This document shows, piece after piece, positions 1 to 10,172 of a DNA stretch of 64,000 bases. Within the stretch, counting starts at the first letter, position 1; each line of letters opens with the position of its first letter. The DNA is from Membranipora membranacea (Eukaryota; Bryozoa; Gymnolaemata; Cheilostomatida; Membraniporidae). The position numbers and the translations under genes are program-made. Under the pieces are notes generated by a model. The model did not search any database and was not told the DNA's origin. It saw only the letters and a program-made list of their open reading frames with translations. The stretch is taken from assembly GCA_914767715.1 (NCBI GenBank), contig OU612075.1, positions 18,104,001 to 18,168,000 of the forward strand, given 5' to 3'.

Positions 1-123
1 GTATCTCCATCAACCCCAGACATACAGTCGTATGGTATCAATGCAATGGTTGGTGCCTTCCTCAACACTCGCATCACCTCACAGTCACAGGCCTTCTGCA
101 GTAAGTACAAGTCCGGTGGCTAA
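1..123 (+). CDS. Possible C-terminal end of an unknown protein
   Basis: The first frame is open from the window edge to a TAA at 121-123. It gives about 40 residues that include GINAMVGAFLNTR and end in SKYKSGG. I do not recognise the family. A strong donor-like sequence (GTAAGT) begins at 101 in the same frame, so this could instead be an internal exon ending at 100. A second frame is also open across most of the stretch, which weakens the call. A poly(A) signal about 600 bases downstream fits a gene ending here. Confidence 0.3.
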   Translation, partial: VSPSTPDIQSYGINAMVGAFLNTRITSQSQAFCSKYKSGG

Positions 124-748
124 GTGCCTCAGTGGTCAAAGGCACACAGGCACTCAACTAATGAACTCTGTCTAACTCAACTTCAGAAGGCCTATGCATC
201 ACATTCATTCACTAACTGGTATCCAACAAGCCTAAGTAAGTCAGTGATGACAACACCACACACCCCAAAATTTGTCCCACACTCTACTACTGACCTTATT
301 TATGATGCACCAGACCAGGGAGAATGGATGCACGCCTACTAAAGTACAACCTCACACATGATCTCATCATGTTTGTGATCCCCTCCCCCCTCCTTTGACA
401 ACAAACAATCCAATGCATGTATGTATGTATGCATGTAGGCTATTGTATATACATTTATATATATGGACAAACAAAGCTGGGCACTGTCAATTGTTTATGC
501 AAGTCCAGATCATGCCAACTTATAGCACGTCTTACATATCCTACATAACATAACAAACACAGACATATATTGTGTTGCATCAGACTCAAGTCAAGGGTAG
601 GACCTGATTGGTAGATATGTTTTCAATCGCATCTCTATCTTTTTTTTGGACTGTCACTGTCTATGTGTGACTCACTCACAGCAAGGACTCCTTGCTCACA
701 GTCACTTCACTCACTGAAGATGCTGATTGATACATTGATTGAAACGAC

Positions 749-754
749 AATAAA
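749..754 (+). terminator. Candidate poly(A) signal
   Basis: AATAAA lies downstream of the possible gene end at the left edge. It is the canonical hexamer, but such hexamers are common in AT-rich DNA. Confidence 0.25.
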
Positions 755-759
755 AATAT

Positions 760-2790
760 AATGATTCATTCTTCATCATATTTATATCCAACAGTTTCTT
801 TACCTTCTATTTGGTTCCTTCTGCAGCACTAAACATTGCACATACTAATCACAAGGCTTATGTGAGTGACAATATTTCATTCAGTATGTATAACAATAAT
901 ACCACTCTCATGCTGAGACAAACTTTTCTGAGAATCAACAGTCAGAGTTGAGATATAAAACATGAGGTATTTTGGAGCATTATGGACCAATCAAAATATG
1001 TAAAATTAGTTCTAAAGCAATATAGGTTAGCCAATCAGTTAGTATAGAAGAAAGCATACACCCAATCATATAGCATTTATTTTCAATTTATTTTTCAAGG
1101 TCAATATCTTAACTGTGCTCAATTATTTGTACTTTGTGGTAGTGGTTATCTGCATCATTGGCCAATGTCTTCAATAATGTTGAACTTTTGGGTGGCATGG
1201 GTTCTAACCTGCATTGAAAACAATTATGCAGTGTAGAACTTCGGCTAAAATCCTAGATATGAAAAAGACAAAAAGAAAGAGGTAGACAACTCTTATATTA
1301 GCCATAGAAAATCATACATTTTGACGATGAACAGACAACTCCACAAAATATAATACTCCAGCCTATAGTTCACAGATAGAGTTTGTCCCAAATGTTTGCT
1401 CTTGTCTGTCGAAGCAGATAAGAGTGAAAACATAACAATACAAGACTTAAGTGAGTGACTTATGTCAGAATCGGCTCGTTTGGAAATTTCATATGCTATC
1501 TACATACCTCAAAGAGCTTGGGGGGGGGGGCAGTAAAAACTTTTCTAATCATACATCCAAATGTATCACATAAGGTTGGCAGGGTAAATTGTACCTATGT
1601 TATCTAATATCTATACTAGTATTTTTTTTCCATTATCAGTCCTTGTCAGCTTTCTACATCAATACATTGCAAATAGATGCATGCCCTTATAGGGACCACC
1701 AATGCATGTACAAATGGGCTACTTAATCTTGATTAACCGTTGAGGAGACCATTGGGAACATAATCATGCTTATTGGTGATGTGCTGCAGTTACTAGGGAA
1801 CAGCTTTCACGGATCCCACATCTGCCACACAGGCATAGTTCACAGTAAATTACATGTTACCTCAAAAAGTTGGGCTTTTGATAAAAGGCTAAGAGAAAAA
1901 CACACATCTTCATAATTAGGTGCTCAATGCTGGTCAGCTAAAAGCAGCGCACTACCTATTGTGAATGTGAATATTACAAGGTTGTTAATATATCATAGAG
2001 AGTATACAAAATGCACTAAATAAGATTAAAACAAAGTGATGATTCAGCACCAGGATGCACTAGCCACTAGCTTATTATATACCTACCCATATCGATTAAA
2101 AAAAAATTATAGCTGGTGAACCACTGTATCCGGAGTTATCTTCTCAGAAATCATCTCCTCCTGTTATTTTCAAGCCACTCGAGCTCACTTCGCACTTGTT
2201 GCTACAAGTGGCAAGTTGTGTTAATTTTTACTGTTTGATGATGGAGATTTTACAACTTATTTCTCAGTCTTATATCTCTACATGACTTTGTTATCCCTCA
2301 GTACTGTTTTTCTTCACTATGAACTATCAGATGTAAGTTAATAATTATTATGGTTTGGCGCTTTTGTTTTGCTTTGTCAATGCAGTATGTTGTGATGAGC
2401 AATTTTCTACTGTTATTACCATTTTAGCTATGCATGGCGTTTTTGATCCAAAGCTTTTTCCATGTATAACTCGCTAATAATTACGTTGTTTATTATAGAG
2501 CACAATTCGAACGCACAATAGAACTAAAGAAAATTCCATCAAACGTTCCGTTGCTACGTAGTTTAACCAGTGCAATTGATGATCCGAGTACAACCACTCT
2601 TCTCTATGTTTTCAAATTGATTTCCTTGATTTTCTCAAGTAGTTATTCAAAAGGATTATTATTATTATTATCTTTATTACTAACCATTGGTAGCAGACTA
2701 AAAATTAGCAGCGACCCTTTTAGGTTTTTGTAGAAAAAAAGAGGAGGCATCCTGGTATAAAAAGTGAAATATAAAAACTGATCAGTTTAG
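760..2790. other. Gene-free stretch
   Basis: I see no convincing exon here. The stretch is AT-rich, with a short G-run near 1520 and an ATT-type microsatellite near 2655. The open frames are short and do not resemble proteins. Confidence 0.5.
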
Positions 2791-2791
2791 T

Positions 2792-3390
2792 TTATTCTTT
2801 ATAATTAATACAGCCGACATTGCTATACTTCATTAGTACTGTGCTCGATCTCAGAGCAGAGCTACACTTGGTGTCTGTCTGGCGTTGTTTTAGTCTGGCT
2901 GATCGGCGTAGAGTAGAAGAGATTGGCTGTAGCAGTTTGTTGTTGCAGTGTGCTGGGTTTCCGACTTTTCTAGCGTAATCAGTACATGATTTATCTAGAA
3001 ATGTGGCGAGCGAGATGATGTTAAGAGCAGACAGGCGCTCTACATAGCTATCGTGGCCCGGGCAGATGATTTTCAGAGAGAGATTTTCTAAGCTGGTTAG
3101 TCGCTCAAGTGCGTCTACTGTTGTCATCGGATACGACACTGGACTCGCATACATCATTATAGGTCGTATGCAGGTCACGTAGTATTTGGTGAGGATGTTT
3201 TTTGGGATTCCAGCCCGCTTGAGTTTGAGCAGTACGAACGTCTTGGGTCTGACCCGGCTCCCGATTTCGTTCACATGTTGCTCGAAGCTGAGGTGATCAT
3301 CAATTTTTACTCCGAGGAAGTTGGGATGTTAGGGATACCTAGATTGTGATGCTCTTCGCATTCTGACTTCTCCAGTACAATGCAACAGTC
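2792..3390 (-). mobile_element. 5'-truncated LINE: reverse-transcriptase C-terminal fragment
   Basis: On the minus strand the region encodes the connection/thumb end of a non-LTR retrotransposon reverse transcriptase. It begins with a FLGVKIDDHLSFEQHVNEI motif, continues with KLKRAGIPKNILTKYYVTCIRP, and ends in a basic tail and stop at 2792. The upstream part near 3320-3390 is in another frame, and an in-frame TAA lies just before FLGV, so the copy is broken. The catalytic YADD part is absent. It sits just past the stop codon of the membrane-protein gene, so it probably lies in that gene's 3' UTR or flank. Confidence 0.75.
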
Positions 3391-3410
3391 CACTCAGGAA
3401 TTAGCAGTTT

Positions 3411-6400
3411 CTAGTTTGCAGATGTTTCAGATGAATGGAGAGAGTAGACATTTCCCGCATACATTCCTTCCTCGGGGGCAACTTCCTCTGGGTCGGCTTC
3501 TTCCAGGCTGACAATTTCTTGGTCATCATATCCATGGTTTATAGCTGCTACTGCTTGTCCTGATCTCTCATCAACAGAGAGATACGTGTGCAGTGATGCT
3601 GGAGTGTCATATGTGTTGAAGGAAGACTCAGATTTCACATCATCAGTCATTGAGAAGCTGTCAATTGTATCGTTTCTTGAACATCTGGTACTCAACGTCA
3701 TTCGACTAATTAAGAAAAATAACAATTTTCTAACGTTTTCCATAGTTTTTTCCAAGATAGCTTTGAGTTTTTTTCACTGTATAAATCTTGTCCAAATGCG
3801 GAACTATAGCTCCCTGAGTAAAATGATTTTGTTTACGTGTCTCACCAACCTTCAATGCAAGCCTTCCATTGCGTTCAGACAGTAAACGGATTTGCAGTGA
3901 GAGCACATATCACATTTTCACACAGCACAGTAAAAGTAAAAGCAATTCAGGCTTCATTTTCATTTTGAAATCTAATAATATTTTCACGCAAACTGACTTT
4001 GCATTGGCTTCCCCTTCCCATCCATACAAGGGCCAATGAGGGCCTCCTATTGTGTGCTTATCATAGTCAAGTTTTCTATGGTCTAACTCTTAAAATCTGT
4101 AATACATACGGTAACATGTATTATAATATCCTTTTAAATAATATACTCACACTTTCACTATGATGACTGCTATGGTCACACTCAGAATAAGTGTAGGTAC
4201 AACTGCGGCAATGATGATTGTCCATGGTACACCTGGAAATATAAACGAGTTATTTCATATTTTTTTTAAACTTTTATTGGCAGTCTATTTCGTTTCAATA
4301 GTGAAATATTTTTTCTGAATAGTGCCAAAACAAGTTTGGTTCATTCATGATGATGAACTTGATGCGTCTTTCTATTTCTACCTAAAGAATGGCTGTGCGC
4401 TTTCCTTCCACTAGTTTGCTAATACCTGTCCATCTGCTTCATGTTGTAACTAAGATTGAATGATGTAGATGGCCCAGTTAGTTAAACAGATTATGAGTGG
4501 CATTGACACCTAATACGGTCTTACAACTCATCATGATGCTTTGGAATTGGAATGTATTGAAATACATGTTTGTAAAAGCATACCTACACACCATACACAA
4601 GCTTCAAATTTTTAAATATCAATTTACCAACCTTAAACTCACATATTAATGAATAGACCAACCAAACAAATTCAGTGTATCAGAAGCAGTGGTATCTGCT
4701 TTTGTTGGGAGGGTCTTCGTACCTGGTGAAGAAGTAGATGTAGTGAGAGGAGAAGTTGCCTTTGTAGACGTCATGGTTGGGATATCTTCCTTTTGAGTGT
4801 TAGAGTTAGATTCTGTATCAAGCGGTGTTGTAACAGAAGCAGTAATTATTTTTGTGGTTTGAGTTGACACTTCAAACAGGCTACGATTAGAACCAGAGAT
4901 TACATCACACGGATCTACTTCGGTCTGGCCGACACCGGCGAATATGCCCAAAAAAGCGAAATCTGGAACAGGAAAAGAATTGAGATTACTCATAAATATT
5001 CGCCTTATCTACTTCAGTTTTGTGGATCATTGGCCTTTTTGTAGTGGAGAGCCTTTTGCTCGGAATCGGAAAATATTGAGGGAGCGCTTGCTGCTTCACA
5101 ATCATATTCATATTCATAATCATAGTCAATGACAATGTACAATCTATGACGCCAAACATGATAAGAAAGCCCATGCTATGTTGTGCAAACAAAGTCAACC
5201 ATTCAAAATTTAGGTCTCTCGTTACCATAAACATAACATACGTGATGAGCAGGTTCTTGAAACCTCTGTACCATATTTCTCTGCCTCGCAAAGTATCAAA
5301 GGTGAGCTCAGAACTGCAGTGAGGCAATCTATGAATATGAGAGTTCCTTTTGAGTTGACCATCTCATAGGTTACACTGTAAAACATCCCTGCGAAAATAT
5401 TGGTTTCATTGTCTTCGTAATAGTAATAGCCACCTGCAAAAAAGGTTTCTAAATGAGTAATGATGTGCTAATATGATAATGTTTATAGCCTAAGAGTGTG
5501 TAAGCATTTATACATTACATCTTGGCATTTTTTTTCCATCTATTTTTTTATTTATTTATCCCGTTGCACTCATTATAATCTTCCAAAGCGTTGTTCAACT
5601 ATCTCAATCAATCAGAGTCATCACCTCTCTTTTATATTTTACAGCAAATTCATCAACTAACGAAAGACAAATCCAAAATTTATGGTCTAACAGCTATATC
5701 TGCTGCTGTAGTTAAGCAATGTACAGTTCTAGAAAGGCCATGGCACTACTTAACTTGTGTAATGTTTTTTCTGCTTATTAATACCTGTGTGTACTTTGTA
5801 ATTTTACCTGTAATTGTTTTTTGGTTTTTTGTCACATGTCTTTTTAATTCAACACTATATTTTATCGATATCACTGTTTTCTGGGCAGAATAAAAATGGA
5901 ATATATATATCTACTTTAGAGAGCTTTAAAGTCTGCATTGTTTGCCAAGATAAGTTATCTACCTATTGTACAATGACAATGGCCACAATTAGAAAAATAT
6001 ATTTGTTTTCAATTTATTTGGCAAAGAAACAGTAATACAAAATATGTGGAAGTGGAGACTTATTGGGCTGTACAGTTCATAAGCATAAATACCTCACAGA
6101 TGATCAGGGATGACAATTTTTAACACTGTATATAGCTTTTACCCAGAACTGCTATAAAATTTTTCGGCGTGAAAATAGTGCATAACTACTGCAGAACTAG
6201 CTGGCAGACTATATTTAGTGTTTTTGTCTTTTGGTAAATCAAATTTATTAAAGCGTTTTTCCTATTTATAAAGCGTGTTCCAAACCACAGAAGCAAACCT
6301 TAACATCAAATAAACATTTAGATTCTTCAAAAATTTAAATTACCATTGGACTTGGAAGTTTGTGATACATGCTCAATACCTATAGTACCCTGCTATAAAC

Positions 6401-6858
6401 TGCTGTAAAATGTCGTTCAGGCTAATCTCAGAACATCAAGTTGTGATACAAACCTGCTGTTGACCATGTCATATTTTGACGCAGTGCCTGTTTGTCTCTG
6501 CCATTCTTTGACTGATCTCGTGTGTCCCCGGTAGCGAAATATATCACACAACTATCCACCAGACCTCCATTTGGTGAATCTAAAAAATCAACACAGCATA
6601 ATGACCAATAAAAGGTTCATGATTATCGCAATTAGGTAGCGTGATTAGCCATGATTACAAAGGTCAAAGAAAACAAAACTTACAGTCAGTTCCCAAAGCT
6701 TCTGGTGGTTTGTAAGCGATAAGAACTCCTGCCCGCTCACTATAATGTAGATGTGTCACAATCACAAGTCCACCCTTCACTTGGATAGGTTCACCATCAC
6801 ATGGGTGATACTGGGTAATAGAAAAGAAAAGCAAAGTAACAAGCAGTGTTCGAAACAT
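3411..6858 (-). CDS. Single-pass type I membrane protein with mucin-like stalk and tyrosine-bearing tail
   Basis: Six exons join in phase into 389 residues: 6684-6858, 6454-6579, 5242-5433, 4663-4962, 4151-4232 and 3411-3705. The start gives a clear signal peptide (MFRTLLVTLLFFSITQY). The ectodomain has N-glycosylation sites (NMT, NET, NRS) and several cysteines, then a Ser/Thr/Pro-rich stalk at about residues 190-265. Exon 5 encodes one membrane helix (PWTIIIAAVVPTLILSVTIA). The tail of about 98 residues is acidic and carries tyrosines in TYDTP, TYLSV, GYDDQEI, MYAGN and VYSL contexts, which suggests a phosphotyrosine-signalling receptor or adhesion protein. That role is inference. I recognise no ectodomain family. 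The weakest junction is the exon 4 donor (GTTGGT); if unused, translation stops before the membrane helix. Broken copies of exons 1 and 2 lie upstream. Confidence 0.7.
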
Positions 6859-7454
6859 GTCTTCTCAGCTGAGAGTCGATGGGGTGAATATAATCAGGTA
6901 CCCATCCTCTCACCCTCATAAGAGGAATTTTTCGTGTTTGCTCTTCAGCCCAAACACCGCATGTCTCCACTTAAACAGGATAAGCAAGGGATAATATATG
7001 TATAATATCAGTATAAGTATCAGTGCGAATTAGTATTATAATATTTGCTATTACTAGCTTATAATATTTCTTATTTCATATTACTGCTATTGATATGCAC
7101 GAAATAAGACAGGCAAGGATTAGATGTATTCCAATCAAATAAGGGCGTTCCCCTCTTAATAGAATATTCCGTTCCCCTCTTGTTAGAATATTCAAATAAC
7201 ATGAGTGTATACCTTTAAAATCGTCAAGTGGTAGTTTTCCGCTTGAAAATGTCACGGAGTAAGTTTATAACAGATAGCAAACTTTTTTTTGCTAGGAGTA
7301 GAGACACTCGACCCGGAACAAACAAGTTAGTTACATTGGTGTCACATATTGTTCCAAATTGTTTTTTTCCTACTGCATACTAACCACAATAACATCTTCC
7401 AAGGCATTGCTAACAGCTTTGATAACACAATCAATCAATTGTTGTCATACAAAC

Positions 7455-7580
7455 CTGCAGTTGACCATGTCATATTTTGACCATGAGCCTGATTGTCTCT
7501 ACCATTCTTTGCCTGTTCTCGGGTGTCCCCAAAAGCGAAATATAACACACAGTGTTCTACAAGATCTCCGTATGGTGAAT
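7455..7580 (-). pseudogene. Duplicate of exon 2 of the membrane-protein gene
   Basis: The copy has the same 126-base length, acceptor (tttttag) and donor (GTTTGT) as exon 2 at 6454-6579. It is open throughout and reads SPYGDLVEHCVLYFAFGDTR where the gene reads SPNGGLVDSCVIYFATGDTR. No copies of exons 3-6 are visible nearby. It could be a relic of a partial tandem duplication or, less likely, an alternative exon. Confidence 0.7.
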
Positions 7581-8240
7581 CTAAAAACACAGCACAGCAT
7601 AAACACCACAGACTGGTTCATGCATCGGCATCATTGAAAACTTGGAGGGACAAGGGTTTTTCAATCATCAGGGCTTTTAGAACGGGTTAATCTCAGTTTT
7701 AGTGACAAAATCTATGTTTAATTTCAGGAAATTTGTCAAAAAAACAGGCCGAAATTAATATCTGAATACTTATAATTAGCTGTTTTCCGAACTATGTCCT
7801 CTTGAGTTTTCAATTGTGCAGATAGTGAATCGAAAATAGTTTTAATCCTACTATAGTCACTGGTATTCAAGCTGCTCTTTACTATGCAGCGTAGCTGGAG
7901 ATTACCCAAAGGGAGAGGACAACTCAAAACATAGTGCTCGGATTTGAGTTCAGAAAACTATTTATTAGGTTGCATGATAAAATTCATCAACAGCCCAATA
8001 GTTCTATGTGAGACAGGGAGGCACTGCCTCCCCTAAGAAGCTTAATACAGTGGCCTAAAAATGCTATGATTGAATAATCCATGTATAAAACAGCTCCTCT
8101 GCGAGTTCCGTTTGCTTATAATATGCCCCAAATTGCTTGGGAAGGAGCTTACTGGGACTTTTGCCTCCCCTACCATTTTTTCTAAACTACGACCTGATCG
8201 ATAATATCTGCAGATCTGGCCAAAGAAAATCCAAACTTTT

Positions 8241-8413
8241 AGTCAGCTCCCAAAGTTTCTGGTGGTTTGTAAGCGACGAGAACTCCTGTCCGCTCACTAT
8301 AATGTAGATGTGTCACAACCATAAATCCGCCTTCCACTTGGATAGGTACACCATCACATAGGTGATACTGGGTTTAAATAAAAGAGCATAATAAATAGTA
8401 GTCTTGGAGGCGT
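8241..8413 (-). pseudogene. Decayed duplicate of exon 1 of the membrane-protein gene
   Basis: It aligns with exon 1 at 6684-6858; the conserved part reads VTHLHYSERTGVLVAYKPPE. The start codon is ACG, a stop interrupts the signal-peptide region in the conserved frame, the length is two bases short, and the splice donor GTAAGT has become AAAAGT. It cannot act as a first coding exon. Confidence 0.75.
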
Positions 8414-9204
8414 GTCTTCACAGATGAGAATGTAATGGGCGAGTCTAATATTATGGTCATTTTGTGAATAAGTTCATACGATTATGTCTCCGGATTAAGC
8501 AAGGAGTACTACCTATTGTTTGCCTGTATTGTCTCATGTTTCTGTTATTGATTATTGAATCAGGAAATAAGACCACTGAAGGATGAGGTAAGATAACAGT
8601 CCTAGGTTCAAATATTAAATTACTCATCTCGGCTTTGCTTATTATACAACAAAAGACTGTTTACAAGAATCAACTAATTTTACACAAAGCTTTCTAAGGA
8701 TCTGATGGCATTGTTTTATTCTTTTATACTAAAACCAGGCGTGCCATAATATTTTTGTCGCAACAATCAGAATCGCCATGCATGCTCACAGAGAAATATT
8801 CGATGTTAAAATTCCAAGAGCTGATTTATGCCGGCCTTCTTTTCAATGGTTTTGGATAAGACCTTATAGCATAGTCTACCTTATTTGAGACTGATTTTGG
8901 ATGTGATAATTGCTGAGTATATATCAAAACATCAAATAAAAATCGAACGGAATAAATGATTCCAACTTCCACATTGCGCTAATCCAAAAAAAATTCAGTT
9001 TTGTGTTTATGATAAACGCATGTGTATATAAAATAAAAGAAACAAAGAATCAAAGTCCTGTCTTCAACCACATACCACACCAGTTGCGCATGTGCTTATA
9101 ACATTTTTTACACATTTTTTGCCTTCTTTGCTTGAAAAAATGAAAAATGAAATAAAATTACACAACAGTTAAATTTACCCATTCATGTCTAACTTGAATC
9201 TGTT

Positions 9205-9560
9205 AGCTTGTGTGCTTGATCAAGAGGCCCAGGTTCAAATCCCTGTCTGGGAAAAACTATTATTTTTATAAAAAATTATACCACAATCAAACATGCTTGT
9301 TGAGTGAGAGGCCCGAGCTTAAATCCCGGTGTAACCAGATTTTAATTACATTATATTATAATCACTTTTTCTACTTGGTGGTTCAACGGTTTTGATAGGG
9401 TACCTATTTAGTACTACTTACAGCCACTACACCTGGATTATTTTGCACTGAGCTCTGCAAGCTTCAGTGGGTTAGAGTGGCTGAGCGGTTAGAGTGTTTG
9501 ATCTCAGCACGTGAGGCCCGGGTTTGAATTTCGGTGAGGCAAGATTAAAAAAAGCAAGGA
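9205..9560 (+). repeat. Cluster of tRNA-derived (SINE-like) sequences
   Basis: Three pieces resemble tRNA heads. At 9478-9490 an A-box-like TGGCTGAGCGGTT is followed by a B-box-like GGTTTGAATTT at 9531-9541. Earlier B-box-like pieces are GGTTCAAATCC at 9232-9242 and a diverged one near 9314. None folds into a full tRNA with an acceptor stem that I can see. The rest of 8420-10172 holds no gene I can support. Confidence 0.5.
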
Positions 9561-9791
9561 AGAGCATGAAGAGGACCCCTTATTTTTAATAATATATAAT
9601 TATATTAATTTACCAAATCTATAACATTTTTGTTGCGCTATATTCTATGGCTGTATTAACTGAGAATATTTGTGGGGGAGTTCTGCCACATAATATGACA
9701 ATGATTCTCAGGCTGTCTATCTCATAGATGGTATGGCAAGGACATTTTAATTTTAATTTGCACTTATAGTGACATCGCAAATTGGCCATCC

Positions 9792-9859
9792 ATCATAAAC
9801 TCAATCGACAACCTGAGTGTACGTCATCCACACCCCTGAAGCTTTGTGGAGTTTATGAT
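9792..9859. repeat. Small inverted repeat
   Basis: ATCATAAACTC at 9792-9802 is matched by its reverse complement at 9849-9859. It is too short to classify. Confidence 0.35.
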
Positions 9860-10172
9860 CGCGGCATATCTTGTTATATTCATGTTCATCAGTGTTCTAT
9901 ATGAATCAGTCAAGATAAAGTGACCAAGTTTGCACATTGTGTACTAGATTAGGTTGACCCTAATGATCAGGATCAGAGTTACACAATATGCTAACAGGGA
10001 GAATCTGTGTCAAACTTCCAGAATCTAATATTGTAATCACAATTTTGGAGTTATCCACTCAAAAATAAGTTAATCTGCTTTGTTGTAAAGTATAGCTAAA
10101 AATAAATTATTTTTGGCAAAATATTTTGCAAATAATGCATTTGATGAAGGCTACTGGTTTCTGTTTACAAAC

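Noticed and set aside
5591-6035. Plus-strand hydrophobic open frames
   Set aside because: They fall in an intron of the minus-strand membrane-protein gene; hydrophobicity reflects T-rich DNA and there is no splice or family support.
9472-9560. Possible tRNA-Leu or tRNA-Ser gene
   Set aside because: Box-like motifs exist but I could not pair an acceptor stem, and similar pieces are clustered beside it.
10113-10172. Upstream in-frame Met as KIFBP start
   Set aside because: It would add 20 hydrophobic residues not expected at the family N-terminus; the Met at 10173 fits the usual spacing. Not excluded.
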